Assembly: GCA_938009235.1 (NCBI GenBank)
Contig: CALLIK010000013.1
Location: 55,778 to 119,777, forward strand
DNA from: an uncultured Caulobacterales bacterium
GTDB taxonomy: Bacteria; Pseudomonadota; Alphaproteobacteria; Caulobacterales; Maricaulaceae
Length of the DNA: 64,000 nucleotides
Reading direction: 5' to 3'
Part shown: positions 18,550 through 27,240 of the stretch, in pieces
Layout of the letters: the number at the start of each line of letters is the position of its first letter
How positions within the stretch are numbered: the stretch's first letter is position 1
Translations under genes and position numbers: made by a program
Notes under the pieces: generated by a model
Databases searched by the model: none
What the model saw: the letters and a program-made list of their open reading frames with translations, nothing else
What the model was told of the DNA's origin: nothing

Positions 18550-19177
18550 ACCAGTGTCAAAAGTTGACAGAAGTGAAATGTGGAAAGCGTTGAAGTGGAT
18601 TGTCATTCTGATTGTTCTGCTGATTGTCGCCTTTTGCGGGTACAAAATTTGGAACGTCGTAACGGCACCCGCTCGAGTCGTCGGTACGGCAACTGAGTCT
18701 ATGAAATCTAGCGCCTCTGCCGTTTTCAATAGATTAGATATTCCAATTGAGAGCCAACGGCGCTTTGATAAATCGGCGAATGCCGCTTTCGAGCATCTGA
18801 ACGAATTACCAGAAACTGACCCTGATGGCGTCAAGGACCGTGGTTTTCGCATGGCCAATTTACGCGGCGCGCAAAGCCGTGTGTGTGAGCTGTCTTATGA
18901 CTTTGGAAACGGGCCTGTCCCCGTTTTCCTCGCGGCTGATAATTCGGCTTATGAGGGCGCAAAAGCGGTAGGCTCAAAGGCCGACCGTTTAATTAGATTA
19001 GTCATTGTCAGTCCTGAACAAACGCTAGGTCTAAATGTCGAGTATAGTGAAGGTGACAAAAATTGGACATTAGGATGGCGACCAAGTTCCGTGAAGAAAG
19101 CCTATCCTGATACATGGGCAGAAAAGCCGACAACAGATATTTTGCGCCGCACACCAAAGGCGTGCAGCGCTCAATAA
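18542..19177 (+). CDS. Single-span membrane protein of unknown function
   Basis: A 211-residue protein starting at ATG 18542 inside the DUF1289 gene. One transmembrane helix (about 15-38, IVILIVLLIVAFCGYKIW) is followed by a largely soluble domain with paired cysteines (RVCELSYDFG early and PKACSAQ at the end). The domain includes FRMANLRGAQSRVCEL and LGLNVEYSEGDKNWTLGW. I cannot assign a family. The 3' end is two bases from the convergent argH stop. Confidence 0.75.
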   Translation: MTEPVSKVDRSEMWKALKWIVILIVLLIVAFCGYKIWNVVTAPARVVGTATESMKSSASAVFNRLDIPIESQRRFDKSANAAFEHLNELPETDPDGVKDRGFRMANLRGAQSRVCELSYDFGNGPVPVFLAADNSAYEGAKAVGSKADRLIRLVIVSPEQTLGLNVEYSEGDKNWTLGWRPSSVKKAYPDTWAEKPTTDILRRTPKACSAQ

Positions 19178-19179
19178 TT

Positions 19180-20595
19180 TTAGGCTAAGTCAGCTTTCCA
19201 ACGCGCAACTTGCTTCGCCACATTACTCGGCGCTGTTCCGCCATAACTTGTGCGGCTGCTAGCAGATGCGAGCGGCGTGAGGACGGAATAGACATCGTCC
19301 GTAATACGCGGCTCTACTGTTTGCATGTCGGAAAGCGCGAGCGCGTCAAGCGTTGTGTCTTGCGCTTCAGCCATGGCAACGATTGTACCCGTCACATGAT
19401 GCGCGTCGCGGAACGGCATATCGAGGTTCATCACCAACCAATCGGCTAAATCTGTAGCCGTTGAGAAGGCTGCGCCTGCGGCATCGGCCAAACGATCTTT
19501 ATTGGGTTTCATATCCGCAACCATGCCCGTCATGGCTGCCAGACCGAGTTCCAACGCATCGAATGCGTCAAAGACAGGCTCTTTATCTTCCTGCATGTCT
19601 TTGGAATAGGCGAGGGGAAGGCCCTTCATGACAACCGCAAGCGAGGTCAGCGCGCCGAGAATACGGCCTACTTTTGCGCGGACGAGTTCGGCGGCATCTG
19701 GGTTACGTTTCTGCGGCATGATTGAGCTGCCCGTTGTGAACGCATCAGATAGCGAGATGAAGCGGAACTGCGCACTCGTCCAGATAACAATCTCTTCGGA
19801 CAAACGCGACAGATGCGTCGCGCAAATCGTTGCGGCGGCGAGAGCTTCAAGCGCAAAATCACGCGCGGAAACCGCGTCCAATGAATTTGCCATAGGACGG
19901 TCAAAGCCCAAGGCTTTGGCCGTCATGTCGCGATCAATATTATACGGCGTTCCAGCCAGAGCAGCTGCGCCAAGCGGGCTTTCATTCATGCGCGTACGGC
20001 AATCTGCAAACCGCGAGCGATCACGCGCGAACATTTCAGCATATGCCATCATGTGATGCCCGAATGTGACAGGCTGCGCGCTTTGTAGATGCGTAAAGCC
20101 CGGCATGATCGTGTCCGTATTTTTCTCGGCCTGATCCACAAGCGCTTCGATGAGGCCCGTGAGCTGCGCGCCGAACAGGTCGAGGTGATCACGTGTCCAA
20201 AGGCGGAAGTCTGTTGCAACTTGGTCATTACGCGAACGGCCCGTGTGCAAGCGTCCGCCTGCCTCGCCGATTTTGTCTTTCAACCGCGCTTCGATGTTCA
20301 GATGAATGTCTTCTAATTCATCCGAAAATGGGAATGTGCCGCCTTCGATCTCGGCTTTGATCTGATCTAGGCCTGCGTGAATGGAATCTCGGTCGCTTGC
20401 TGTGATGATCTTTTGCGCCGCGAGCATGTCGGAATGCGCCTTGGAGCCTGCAATGTCTTGCGCGGCGAGGCGTTGGTCAAATCCGATGGAGACGTTGATG
20501 GCTTGCATCAAGGCACCTGGGCCTGCGGCGAAGCGTCCGCCCCACATCTTTTGACCCTTACTTTTTTCGGCCTTGGGCTGTATCTCTTGGCTCAT
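19180..20595 (-). CDS. argH: Argininosuccinate lyase
   Basis: About 471 residues of the fumarase/aspartase superfamily; it splits argininosuccinate into arginine and fumarate. Motifs are [20 protein letters not shown] at the N-terminus, [34 protein letters not shown] and the flexible-loop signature [17 protein letters not shown] with the catalytic serine. I use ATG 20595 ([11 protein letters not shown]). Its start codon shares the palindrome CATG with the start of the divergent TlpA-like gene, so the two genes leave no intergenic space and each promoter must lie in the other's coding region. Confidence 0.95.
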   Translation of the reverse strand: MSQEIQPKAEKSKGQKMWGGRFAAGPGALMQAINVSIGFDQRLAAQDIAGSKAHSDMLAAQKIITASDRDSIHAGLDQIKAEIEGGTFPFSDELEDIHLNIEARLKDKIGEAGGRLHTGRSRNDQVATDFRLWTRDHLDLFGAQLTGLIEALVDQAEKNTDTIMPGFTHLQSAQPVTFGHHMMAYAEMFARDRSRFADCRTRMNESPLGAAALAGTPYNIDRDMTAKALGFDRPMANSLDAVSARDFALEALAAATICATHLSRLSEEIVIWTSAQFRFISLSDAFTTGSSIMPQKRNPDAAELVRAKVGRILGALTSLAVVMKGLPLAYSKDMQEDKEPVFDAFDALELGLAAMTGMVADMKPNKDRLADAAGAAFSTATDLADWLVMNLDMPFRDAHHVTGTIVAMAEAQDTTLDALALSDMQTVEPRITDDVYSVLTPLASASSRTSYGGTAPSNVAKQVARWKADLA

Positions 20596-21178
20596 GACAT
20601 CCTCACTGTTTTCTCTTGGTAATGCGATCCGCACTATTTTACTCGTTGGGCTTCTTGGCGTGATGTTCGTTTTTGTTCAATCGTGCCAGTTACCTGAGAG
20701 TGGTTTAGAGGGGTATTCCAAAGGAAGCCTAAAGAAATTGACGTCTCGTGAAAATCCTCCTGCGCAACCTTTGTCCACCTTCACAACGACGGATGGCCGC
20801 GAATTGACGTTAGAAGACTTGCGGGGAAAGACCGTCCTCGTCAATATTTGGGCCACATGGTGCGCGCCATGTATCAAGGAAATGCCGTCCTTGGACCGCC
20901 TTCAAGCACTGCGAGGTGGGGATGATTTCGTCGTGGTGACGATTTCGATTGATCGTACCAAATATGAACCTGCGAAATTCTTCACGGATAATAACATCGA
21001 AACCCTTGTGCCTTGGCATGATGGGACCTTTGGCATTCCGGGAAAGCTCGTCTTGCGTGGTTATCCGACAACCGTCATTTATAACGCATCAGGCCGCGAA
21101 GTTGCTATCCTTGAGGGCGAAGCGGACTGGGATAGTCCCGAAGCCCTCGCGCTCGTAGATTATCTCATCGCGAAATGA
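20594..21178 (+). CDS. TlpA-like thiol:disulfide oxidoreductase, likely lipoprotein
   Basis: A 194-residue periplasmic thioredoxin-fold protein. A hydrophobic N-terminus ends in [12 protein letters not shown], a plausible though non-ideal lipobox. The TlpA domain has [18 protein letters not shown] followed by the CAPC active site and EMPSLDRLQ, and the cis-proline region RGYPTTVIY. Such proteins reduce periplasmic disulfides, often for cytochrome maturation. Its ATG overlaps the argH start within CATG. The stop TGA overlaps the ATG of a 41-codon frame (ATGA), and a terminator follows, so the two are probably one transcript. Confidence 0.9.
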   Translation: MTSSLFSLGNAIRTILLVGLLGVMFVFVQSCQLPESGLEGYSKGSLKKLTSRENPPAQPLSTFTTTDGRELTLEDLRGKTVLVNIWATWCAPCIKEMPSLDRLQALRGGDDFVVVTISIDRTKYEPAKFFTDNNIETLVPWHDGTFGIPGKLVLRGYPTTVIYNASGREVAILEGEADWDSPEALALVDYLIAK

Positions 21179-21300
21179 TATTTACGGCCCATGACAAAGA
21201 TGCCTCTGGCGATCTTTCTGTAACGGAACTGGGCCACGTCGAGGCGGAGTCAGACATGACGCCCAAACACGAGCTCATGGAATCCTCTGAGCCGAATTAA
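21175..21300 (+). CDS. Candidate micro-protein with one EF-hand loop
   Basis: A 41-residue reading frame whose ATG overlaps the TGA of the TlpA-like gene. Residues 7-18 read DKDASGDLSVTE, a textbook EF-hand calcium loop: Asp at 1 and 3, Ser at 5, Gly at 6, Leu at 8, Ser at 9 and Glu at 12. The rest is polar and acidic (LGHVEAESDM, then a 14-residue tail). No signal peptide is present. It ends 24 bases before a strong terminator hairpin on the same strand, so it lies within the TlpA message. It could be a genuine peptide or a remnant of a longer EF-hand protein. Confidence 0.5.
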   Translation: MIFTAHDKDASGDLSVTELGHVEAESDMTPKHELMESSEPN

Positions 21301-21324
21301 GAGCTGGGTTGACCCAAAAACCAG

Positions 21325-21355
21325 ACGCCGCGCGAGGCATCGTGCGGCGTTTTAT
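21325..21355 (+). terminator. Intrinsic terminator after the TlpA-like gene and micro-ORF
   Basis: An 11-base-pair stem (ACGCCGCGCGA at 21325-21335 pairing with TCGTGCGGCGT at 21340-21350, one G-U) closes on the loop GGCA and runs into TTTT. On the minus strand the stem is followed by CTGG and five T, so weaker bidirectional action is possible. Confidence 0.85.
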
Positions 21356-22034
21356 GATGTAATAGTCTAAGTTTAAAACTGTAATGTGGGAACGCGCCTC
21401 TAAGGCAGAAGAAAACGCTGACCGCCCATCTGGGGTACGGCTTAACCCATGAAAGAAAACGCGCCCTGGGTTGGTAGGCGGCAGGGCACCAAAAAAATGG
21501 GACAGCCCGCGTGGTGATACTCGCGATGGAGTACCGAATAGAAAAAGTTTGTTTTACGCGAATACCAAATGCATTGAATGCTAACCAATGCACGGTGCAT
21601 TTGAGCTTACGCTCAATTGCACTAACCACGCGGCGACGGTTTTTGATGCAGCGGCCAGTTTGTCCTCGCAGTCATGCCATTAGACACGGCGATCGGCTCT
21701 CACTCCAAAAAGTCCCACATATTTGGTCTCACCCAAATATGATCAACCCCACCGTCTCTCGATACTGGCCCATGCAAAATGCACAGGGCGTATTTTGTTG
21801 TCAGCAAACTACGCCAAGCGAGGCCCCGCCTGTCCCGTGTCCGAAAGAACGCCCTTAGAATGACACAGCTTTTCAATGCGCGGATCTTTCTCTCAATATT
21901 TTTATATGCCCCTCAAAAGGTTCGCTTATTTTTTAACATAACCGTGGATGGGCCTCTTGATCTGCGTGGATATAGACAAGGTGATTAGGAAACCGTCCCT
22001 TGCCTAATCCGCGACGGCGGTCACGTTGGGGGTA
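21356..22034. other. About 680 bases without a recognisable gene, rich in inverted repeats
   Basis: No open frame here looks like a protein. Several inverted repeats are present: TGCATTG/CAATGCA at about 21569-21592; TGCATTTGAGC/GCTCAATTGCA at about 21596-21620 around the loop TTAC; AACCCA/TGGGTT within 21440-21475; and GATTAGG/CCTAATC at 21983-22009. Poly-A/T tracts (AAAAAAA near 21490) break the sequence. It may hold a structured non-coding RNA or decayed coding sequence. I looked for tmRNA, RNase P, SRP and 6S RNA signatures and could not confirm any. Confidence 0.4.
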
Positions 22035-22058
22035 TTATCGCGCGCGGGCGATAATACC
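22031..22058 (-). other. Hairpin overlapping the phosphatase stop codon
   Basis: Perfect 11-base arms GGTATTATCGC (22031-22041) and GCGATAATACC (22048-22058) flank a six-base GC loop. The stop codon of the phosphatase gene (22035-22037) lies inside one arm. No T-tract follows on the minus strand, so it is a weak intrinsic terminator at best and may protect the mRNA 3' end. Confidence 0.55.
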
Positions 22059-22364
22059 CTGCGTTCCGCTGCGGATTAGCTCAATGAGCTCGGGATCGTT
22101 CTTTTGATATGCGTCAGGAATATCCAACACATGGAGGGCCGCGTGTTTTGTCTGCGCGGGGAAACTCGCGCGTAAGCGGGTCTTGTGTTTTTCCTCCATC
22201 ACAAAAATCAAATCCGCCCAGACAATGTCCTTAGCATTCACAGTCCGCCGCGCCTTGGGACTCGTCCCCGCAGAGCGAACGGACAGGTCAGGGGACTTCC
22301 AATACAGCGCCTCACCCGTAGGGGAACGCCATTGGTTGCGGGAGCAGATGAAGAGGAGGTTCAT
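22035..22364 (-). CDS. Short low-molecular-weight tyrosine-phosphatase-like protein
   Basis: A 109-residue protein of the short COG4551 type. The phosphate-binding loop CX5R is CSRNQWR (Cys7, Arg13) followed by SPTGEALY. The middle has NAKDIVWADLIFVMEEKHK, typical of the LMW phosphatase fold, and the late acid region is LDIPDAYQKNDPEL. Full-size LMW phosphatases are about 150 residues; this short class keeps the P-loop but its substrate is unknown. It starts nine bases after the stop of the repeat-protein gene on the same strand, so the two probably form an operon. Confidence 0.85.
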   Translation of the reverse strand: MNLLFICSRNQWRSPTGEALYWKSPDLSVRSAGTSPKARRTVNAKDIVWADLIFVMEEKHKTRLRASFPAQTKHAALHVLDIPDAYQKNDPELIELIRSGTQGIIARAR

Positions 22365-22373
22365 GGGCGAAGT

Positions 22374-23366
22374 TTAAAGAGGAGGAAGTTCAAATTTTTT
22401 GACATAACGTTTGTAGACCCACCCATGAATGATCTCACCATTGTCATTTATATATTCGACTTGAACCCAGTAGTTTTCGTTCGCCGTCTCAGTAACCAAT
22501 TCGCCTAAACTCAATTCGTAAAGCGACTCAGAATCAGATGTTGCCTCGGAGCGTAAATTAACTGTGTCACCCGATATAAAACGTTGGTTTTCTTCAATAT
22601 GAAACCCAATGTCTTTTGGTAAAGATTGAATTTTTTCAACCCGAGTTTTACGTGTTTCGGGAGTTCCTTCAGAGAGTTTGACTAGAAGAATAAGAAATGC
22701 TCCTGCAGACAAGCTTAGTAAGAAAGGTTTGATCCAGTTGATTAAAATATGGATCATTAAGATTTTGAATTTTGGTTCTTGTTTTTCTAAAGCTTTCTCA
22801 AACCCTACTTTACTTGCGTTAGCTGCGAACAGTTGTGTTTGCTCAATAATACTATCCTGTATTTCTTTAGAGTTATCATTCACATCTTTAGGCGAAAATT
22901 CAGCATTCAAAATAAGGTTACTTGGATCAAGGAAATTATTTGAAACAACGTAATTTTCTAGAGGTTCTTGCAGTTTTTGAAGTGCTTCAATGTAAGCAGG
23001 TTTATCATATAATTTGGTGATTTCATCGGTGTATGATGTCGAACGTTCTATGGCTTTTAGGTATGAAGGTTCGTCAAGTAACTTAGCCATTCTGTCTGCG
23101 ATACTTTGGTTGTTCTCCAACATTTTCTGATAGGCGGGTTTTTCATATAGCTTAGCCATTCTGTCCGCGACGCTTTGGCTGTTCTCGATCATTTTTTGAT
23201 AGGCGGGTTTTTCATATAGCTTAGCCATTCTGTCTGCGATGCTTTGGCTGTTCTCGATCATTTTTTGATAGGCGGGTTTTTCATATAGCTTAGCCATTCT
23301 GTCTGCAATGCTTTGGTTGTTCTCCAACATTTTCTGGTAGGCGGGTTTCTCGAAAATGTTATTCAT
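22374..23366 (-). CDS. Membrane protein with 23-residue tandem repeats and a C-terminal SH3-like domain
   Basis: A 330-residue protein of unknown function, AT-rich against its neighbours. Residues 6-97 are four nearly identical 23-residue units (EKPAYQKMLENNQSIADRM plus AKLY), followed by two diverged copies to about 142; they look amphipathic and helical. A transmembrane helix lies near 215-235 (FLLSLSAGAFLILLVKL). The C-terminal domain (about 265-325, SGDTVNLRSEATSDSESLYE onward to HGWVYKRYV) fits a bacterial SH3 domain, presumably extracytoplasmic. AAGGA precedes the ATG. The phosphatase-like gene follows nine bases later. Composition and repeats suggest an acquired or fast-evolving gene. 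Confidence 0.8.
   Translation of the reverse strand: MNNIFEKPAYQKMLENNQSIADRMAKLYEKPAYQKMIENSQSIADRMAKLYEKPAYQKMIENSQSVADRMAKLYEKPAYQKMLENNQSIADRMAKLLDEPSYLKAIERSTSYTDEITKLYDKPAYIEALQKLQEPLENYVVSNNFLDPSNLILNAEFSPKDVNDNSKEIQDSIIEQTQLFAANASKVGFEKALEKQEPKFKILMIHILINWIKPFLLSLSAGAFLILLVKLSEGTPETRKTRVEKIQSLPKDIGFHIEENQRFISGDTVNLRSEATSDSESLYELSLGELVTETANENYWVQVEYINDNGEIIHGWVYKRYVKKFELPPL
23076..23351 (-). repeat. Four in-frame 69-base tandem repeats inside the SH3-domain gene
   Basis: Four consecutive 69-base units encode residues 6-97 of the membrane repeat protein. Copies 1 and 4 share Leu/Asn variants and copies 2 and 3 share Ile/Ser, at both codon and base level, suggesting duplication as a block or gene conversion. 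Two diverged units extend to about 22941. Unit number could vary between strains through slippage. Confidence 0.9.
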
Positions 23367-23541
23367 TTTAATGTCCTTTTAATTTGAAAATTGCTCCACA
23401 TTGCCTTGGTAGAACTTTGATATATAAGTTTTTTACTGGTTTCTACCGCACAATAGTAGGGCTTCACGAGGGGGTGTCTCACCACAACAAACCGATTGAC
23501 ACACGCCAGTTTGATCGTGTTGTTTGGAGGTGAATTTAGGG

Positions 23542-24120
23542 ATGGTTATGATGCGCGTATTGAAGACAAAAACTTACATGATTTCAGCGGTGGTTTTGAT
23601 GCTCGGAGCGCCGCAGGTGGCTACGGCTCAAACATCAGCATCGCTCGGGGGGCTTTATAGCTGCGAGGCGATAGCGAATAAAGACGCGCAGCTCGCGTGT
23701 TTCCTCACTGCGACGGCCAAGCTTCGTGCGGCGGATAGGTCCAGTGAATTTGTGCCTGCTGAAAAAAGCGACATGTCTGCAACTGCCCCTGTTGTTTCTG
23801 AAACCGCGCCTGCCCCTAAAGAGGCGGCTGTCATCGAGAAAAACCGCGCCGCAGACACTGAGGACGATTTCGGGAAAAAGACTGTAAAACCGCCAAAGAT
23901 ACGGACTGTCGCCATCGCTAGTACGAAGACATTTGGCGGGAGCAAATATATTCGTTTCACTTTAGAAAATGGTGAGGTTTGGCAGCAGAGGGAAGCTGGC
24001 AAATTCCGTTTAGGAAAGGCAACGCCAGATATGCTCACGATTAAGCGGACGTCATTCGGGAGTTACTTCGCGCGCGTGAATGACAAGGCCCCCGCGATCC
24101 GTGTTAAACGGATTAATTGA
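23542..24120 (+). CDS. Exported protein of unknown function
   Basis: A 192-residue protein with a signal peptide (about 1-30, ending GAPQVATA before QTSAS). An N-terminal mature segment holds two cysteines (GLYSCEAIANKDAQLACFLT). A disordered Ala/Pro/Glu linker follows, then a small C-terminal domain with KYIRFTLENGEVWQQRE and FGSYFARVNDKAPAIRVKR. That C-terminal pattern recurs in alphaproteobacterial exported proteins, but I know no function. GGAGGTGA at 23526-23533 sets ATG 23542. A strong terminator follows 25 bases after the stop. Confidence 0.8.
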   Translation: MVMMRVLKTKTYMISAVVLMLGAPQVATAQTSASLGGLYSCEAIANKDAQLACFLTATAKLRAADRSSEFVPAEKSDMSATAPVVSETAPAPKEAAVIEKNRAADTEDDFGKKTVKPPKIRTVAIASTKTFGGSKYIRFTLENGEVWQQREAGKFRLGKATPDMLTIKRTSFGSYFARVNDKAPAIRVKRIN

Positions 24121-24145
24121 GTTAAGACTCATAGTTGATGATTAT

Positions 24146-24184
24146 AAAGGCCGTCCTTGAGAGTATCAGGGACGGCCTTTTATT
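24146..24184 (+). terminator. Intrinsic terminator
   Basis: Stem AAAGGCCGTCC (24146-24156) pairs with GGACGGCCTTT (24170-24180), followed by TTTATTTT. It closes the exported-protein gene ending at 24120. Confidence 0.93.
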
Positions 24185-24210
24185 TTGTCTGGAATTAGGG
24201 TGGCGCTAAC

Positions 24211-24237
24211 AAAAAAGGCCGCCCCGATGGAGCGACC
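24211..24237 (-). terminator. Intrinsic terminator of groESL
   Basis: Read on the minus strand, GGTCGCTCC (24237-24229) pairs with GGGGCGGCC (24225-24217) around a three-base loop and is followed by six T. It lies about 130 bases past the groEL stop, leaving a long structured 3' untranslated region. Confidence 0.88.
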
Positions 24238-24299
24238 CTCTTAACTTAATGGTTGGCGGCAGCTGTTGCTACCGCGCGAAAGGTGGGTGAAGCCGCTGC

Positions 24300-24357
24300 G
24301 GCGAAGATGAATCTTCGCCTTCGCGGTAACTCCGCAATTTGATCCAGTGGATCAAAT
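24300..24357 (-). repeat. groEL 3'-UTR palindrome and hairpin
   Basis: A perfect palindrome (ATTTGATCCA at 24337-24346, one base, TGGATCAAAT at 24348-24357) begins eight bases after the groEL stop. On the minus strand it is followed by GCGGAG and a second perfect hairpin, GGCGAAGA/TCTTCGCC (24300-24307 and 24312-24319). A related palindrome plus GCGGAG follows rpoN at 60196, and a looser relative follows divL at 42640. Confidence 0.7.
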
Positions 24358-24365
24358 CACAGAAG

Positions 24366-26030
<1,665 letters not shown>

Positions 26031-26039
26031 TTAATTTTT

Positions 26040-26127
26040 GCAGCCCGACTCTCGTCAGGGGCTGCGTGTTCGGGGTAATCAGACTGTTGCAAACTTTGTT
26101 GAATTTTCGCGGTGCAAAAATTCAACA
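26040..26127 (-). other. Two hairpins in the groES-groEL intercistronic region
   Basis: One hairpin has 11-base perfect arms TGTTGAATTTT (26097-26107) and AAAATTCAACA (26117-26127) around nine bases. The second has arms GCAGCCC (26040-26046) and GGGCTGC (26059-26065). They lie in the 207-base gap, between the groES stop and the groEL ribosome site. They could mark RNA processing or uneven expression of the two genes. Confidence 0.6.
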
Positions 26128-26222
26128 GTGTCGGCTTGGGGCCGGTGCTCGACTTGTGCGTCTTCACTTCGTGAAAGCCACACTGGTCTGCGCCCGGTTG
26201 TCGAAATTATGTGAAAATCGGC

Positions 26223-26510
26223 TTAGCCGATTATTCCCATAATATCCGACTCCTTCATGATCAGCAGGTCTTTACCGTCGATCTTGACTTCAGTTCCGCC
26301 CCATTTGCCGAAAAGAACGCGATCGCCTTTTCTGACATCTAGTTCAGCATATTCGCCGTCGTCTTGACGTAGGCCTGGACCTACTGCGATGACTTTGCCT
26401 TCGGATGGTTTTTCAGTCGCTGTATCAGGGATGATGATCCCGCCAGCTGTTTTAGTGTCTTCTTTGACGCGCTGTACAACAACACGGTCATGGAGGGGAC
26501 GAAATTTCAT
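26223..26510 (-). CDS. groES: Co-chaperonin GroES
   Basis: A 95-residue Hsp10, the seven-subunit lid of GroEL. It begins [20 protein letters not shown], with the mobile loop [18 protein letters not shown], then GKVIAVGPG and the C-terminal [22 protein letters not shown] 26510 is chosen because it gives the standard GroES N-terminus; a longer frame to 26573 would run into the CIRCE operator. First gene of groESL, repressed by HrcA if the operator is functional. Confidence 0.98.
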   Translation of the reverse strand: MKFRPLHDRVVVQRVKEDTKTAGGIIIPDTATEKPSEGKVIAVGPGLRQDDGEYAELDVRKGDRVLFGKWGGTEVKIDGKDLLIMKESDIMGIIG

Positions 26511-26546
26511 GCGTCTTCTCTCTGCTATAGGGTTCAAAATATAAGC

Positions 26547-26573
26547 TTGGCACTCACATCGGTGGACTGCCAA
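26547..26573 (-). promoter_or_regulatory. CIRCE operator (HrcA site) of groESL
   Basis: TTGGCACTC (26547-26555), nine bases, then GACTGCCAA (26565-26573). The consensus is TTAGCACTC-N9-GAGTGCTAA; the arms match each other at eight of nine positions. It lies 37 bases upstream of the groES ATG, the expected place for HrcA repression. AT-rich TATATT and CCCTATAG-like boxes lie between it and the gene; which is the -10 I cannot say. Confidence 0.9.
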
Positions 26574-26796
26574 TGAGGGTCATGTGGGCGAGACACGACG
26601 ACTCTTCAACCCGCCTCTGCAAGTTTCTTCATGAATCTTTGGAGAACTCGCAGAACGGCTAGGTATAGGGACTGGAAACAGGCGCTAAAAATTATACTCC
26701 AGACCAATATTAAGTCACGGCGCGTTTCAGTTTGTTAAATCTAGAGTTACAACTTTACTTATCCTTGATTGAGCGTCATCGCGTTAGGGTATGATT

Positions 26797-27240
26797 ATGT
26801 CACGCTTTACCTTTTATTGTTTTGCGCTCGCACTCGGTGCCTGCGCGTCGTCCTCTATTCCTAAGACATTCGTCTATGAAACGTCTGTTCGCGGAGAGCA
26901 GGCATTTGTGGGGTCTTTTGCTAAGGGCAAATCCGTGCAGAGCTTATTGGCTGGGGGCGTGGTGACTGACCCTACGGCAGCCTTAGAGGCGGCGCTTCCT
27001 GATGGTGACATAAAACTGCGGCGATGGGGCGTGGTGTATTTTGCGTCGAACTGGGAGCGTTACCAAGTAATTTTGGACGCAGATATTCGGCGAGATGACG
27101 AGACCATCAAATGCCGTGAGGGTTTCCCCGAGACACCTGTTGGCGCGCTGACTTTGAACGAGGTGCGAGCCAATGACGGCGCGGCCTTACAGCAGCGCCT
27201 GAATGTGTTGGTCGAGGCCTGCGCCGCGAAAGCGCGCTAA
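26797..27240 (+). CDS. Putative lipoprotein of unknown function
   Basis: A 147-residue protein with a short lipoprotein signal (FTFYCFALALGACASSS, lipobox Leu-Gly-Ala-Cys). The mature domain has FVYETSVRGEQAFVGSFAKG and WERYQVILDADI, then a Cys pair (KCREGFPE and VEACAAKAR). I do not recognise the family. TTAGGG about seven bases upstream favours ATG 26797 over ATG 26791. The stop overlaps the convergent P450 gene by four bases. Confidence 0.75.
   Translation: MSRFTFYCFALALGACASSSIPKTFVYETSVRGEQAFVGSFAKGKSVQSLLAGGVVTDPTAALEAALPDGDIKLRRWGVVYFASNWERYQVILDADIRRDDETIKCREGFPETPVGALTLNEVRANDGAALQQRLNVLVEACAAKAR

Noticed and set aside
21356..21660. Possible 6S RNA, tmRNA, RNase P RNA or SRP RNA
   Set aside because: A stretch on the minus strand vaguely recalls 6S RNA, but the expected complementary closing arm is absent, and no signature of the other RNAs is seen.
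21511..21858. 115-codon frame in the gene-free region
   Set aside because: Composition is not protein-like, there is no ribosome site, and it crosses several inverted repeats.
23076..23351. Regular 69-base repeats suggesting a CRISPR array
   Set aside because: Units are contiguous without spacers, in frame, and encode a helical protein repeat.
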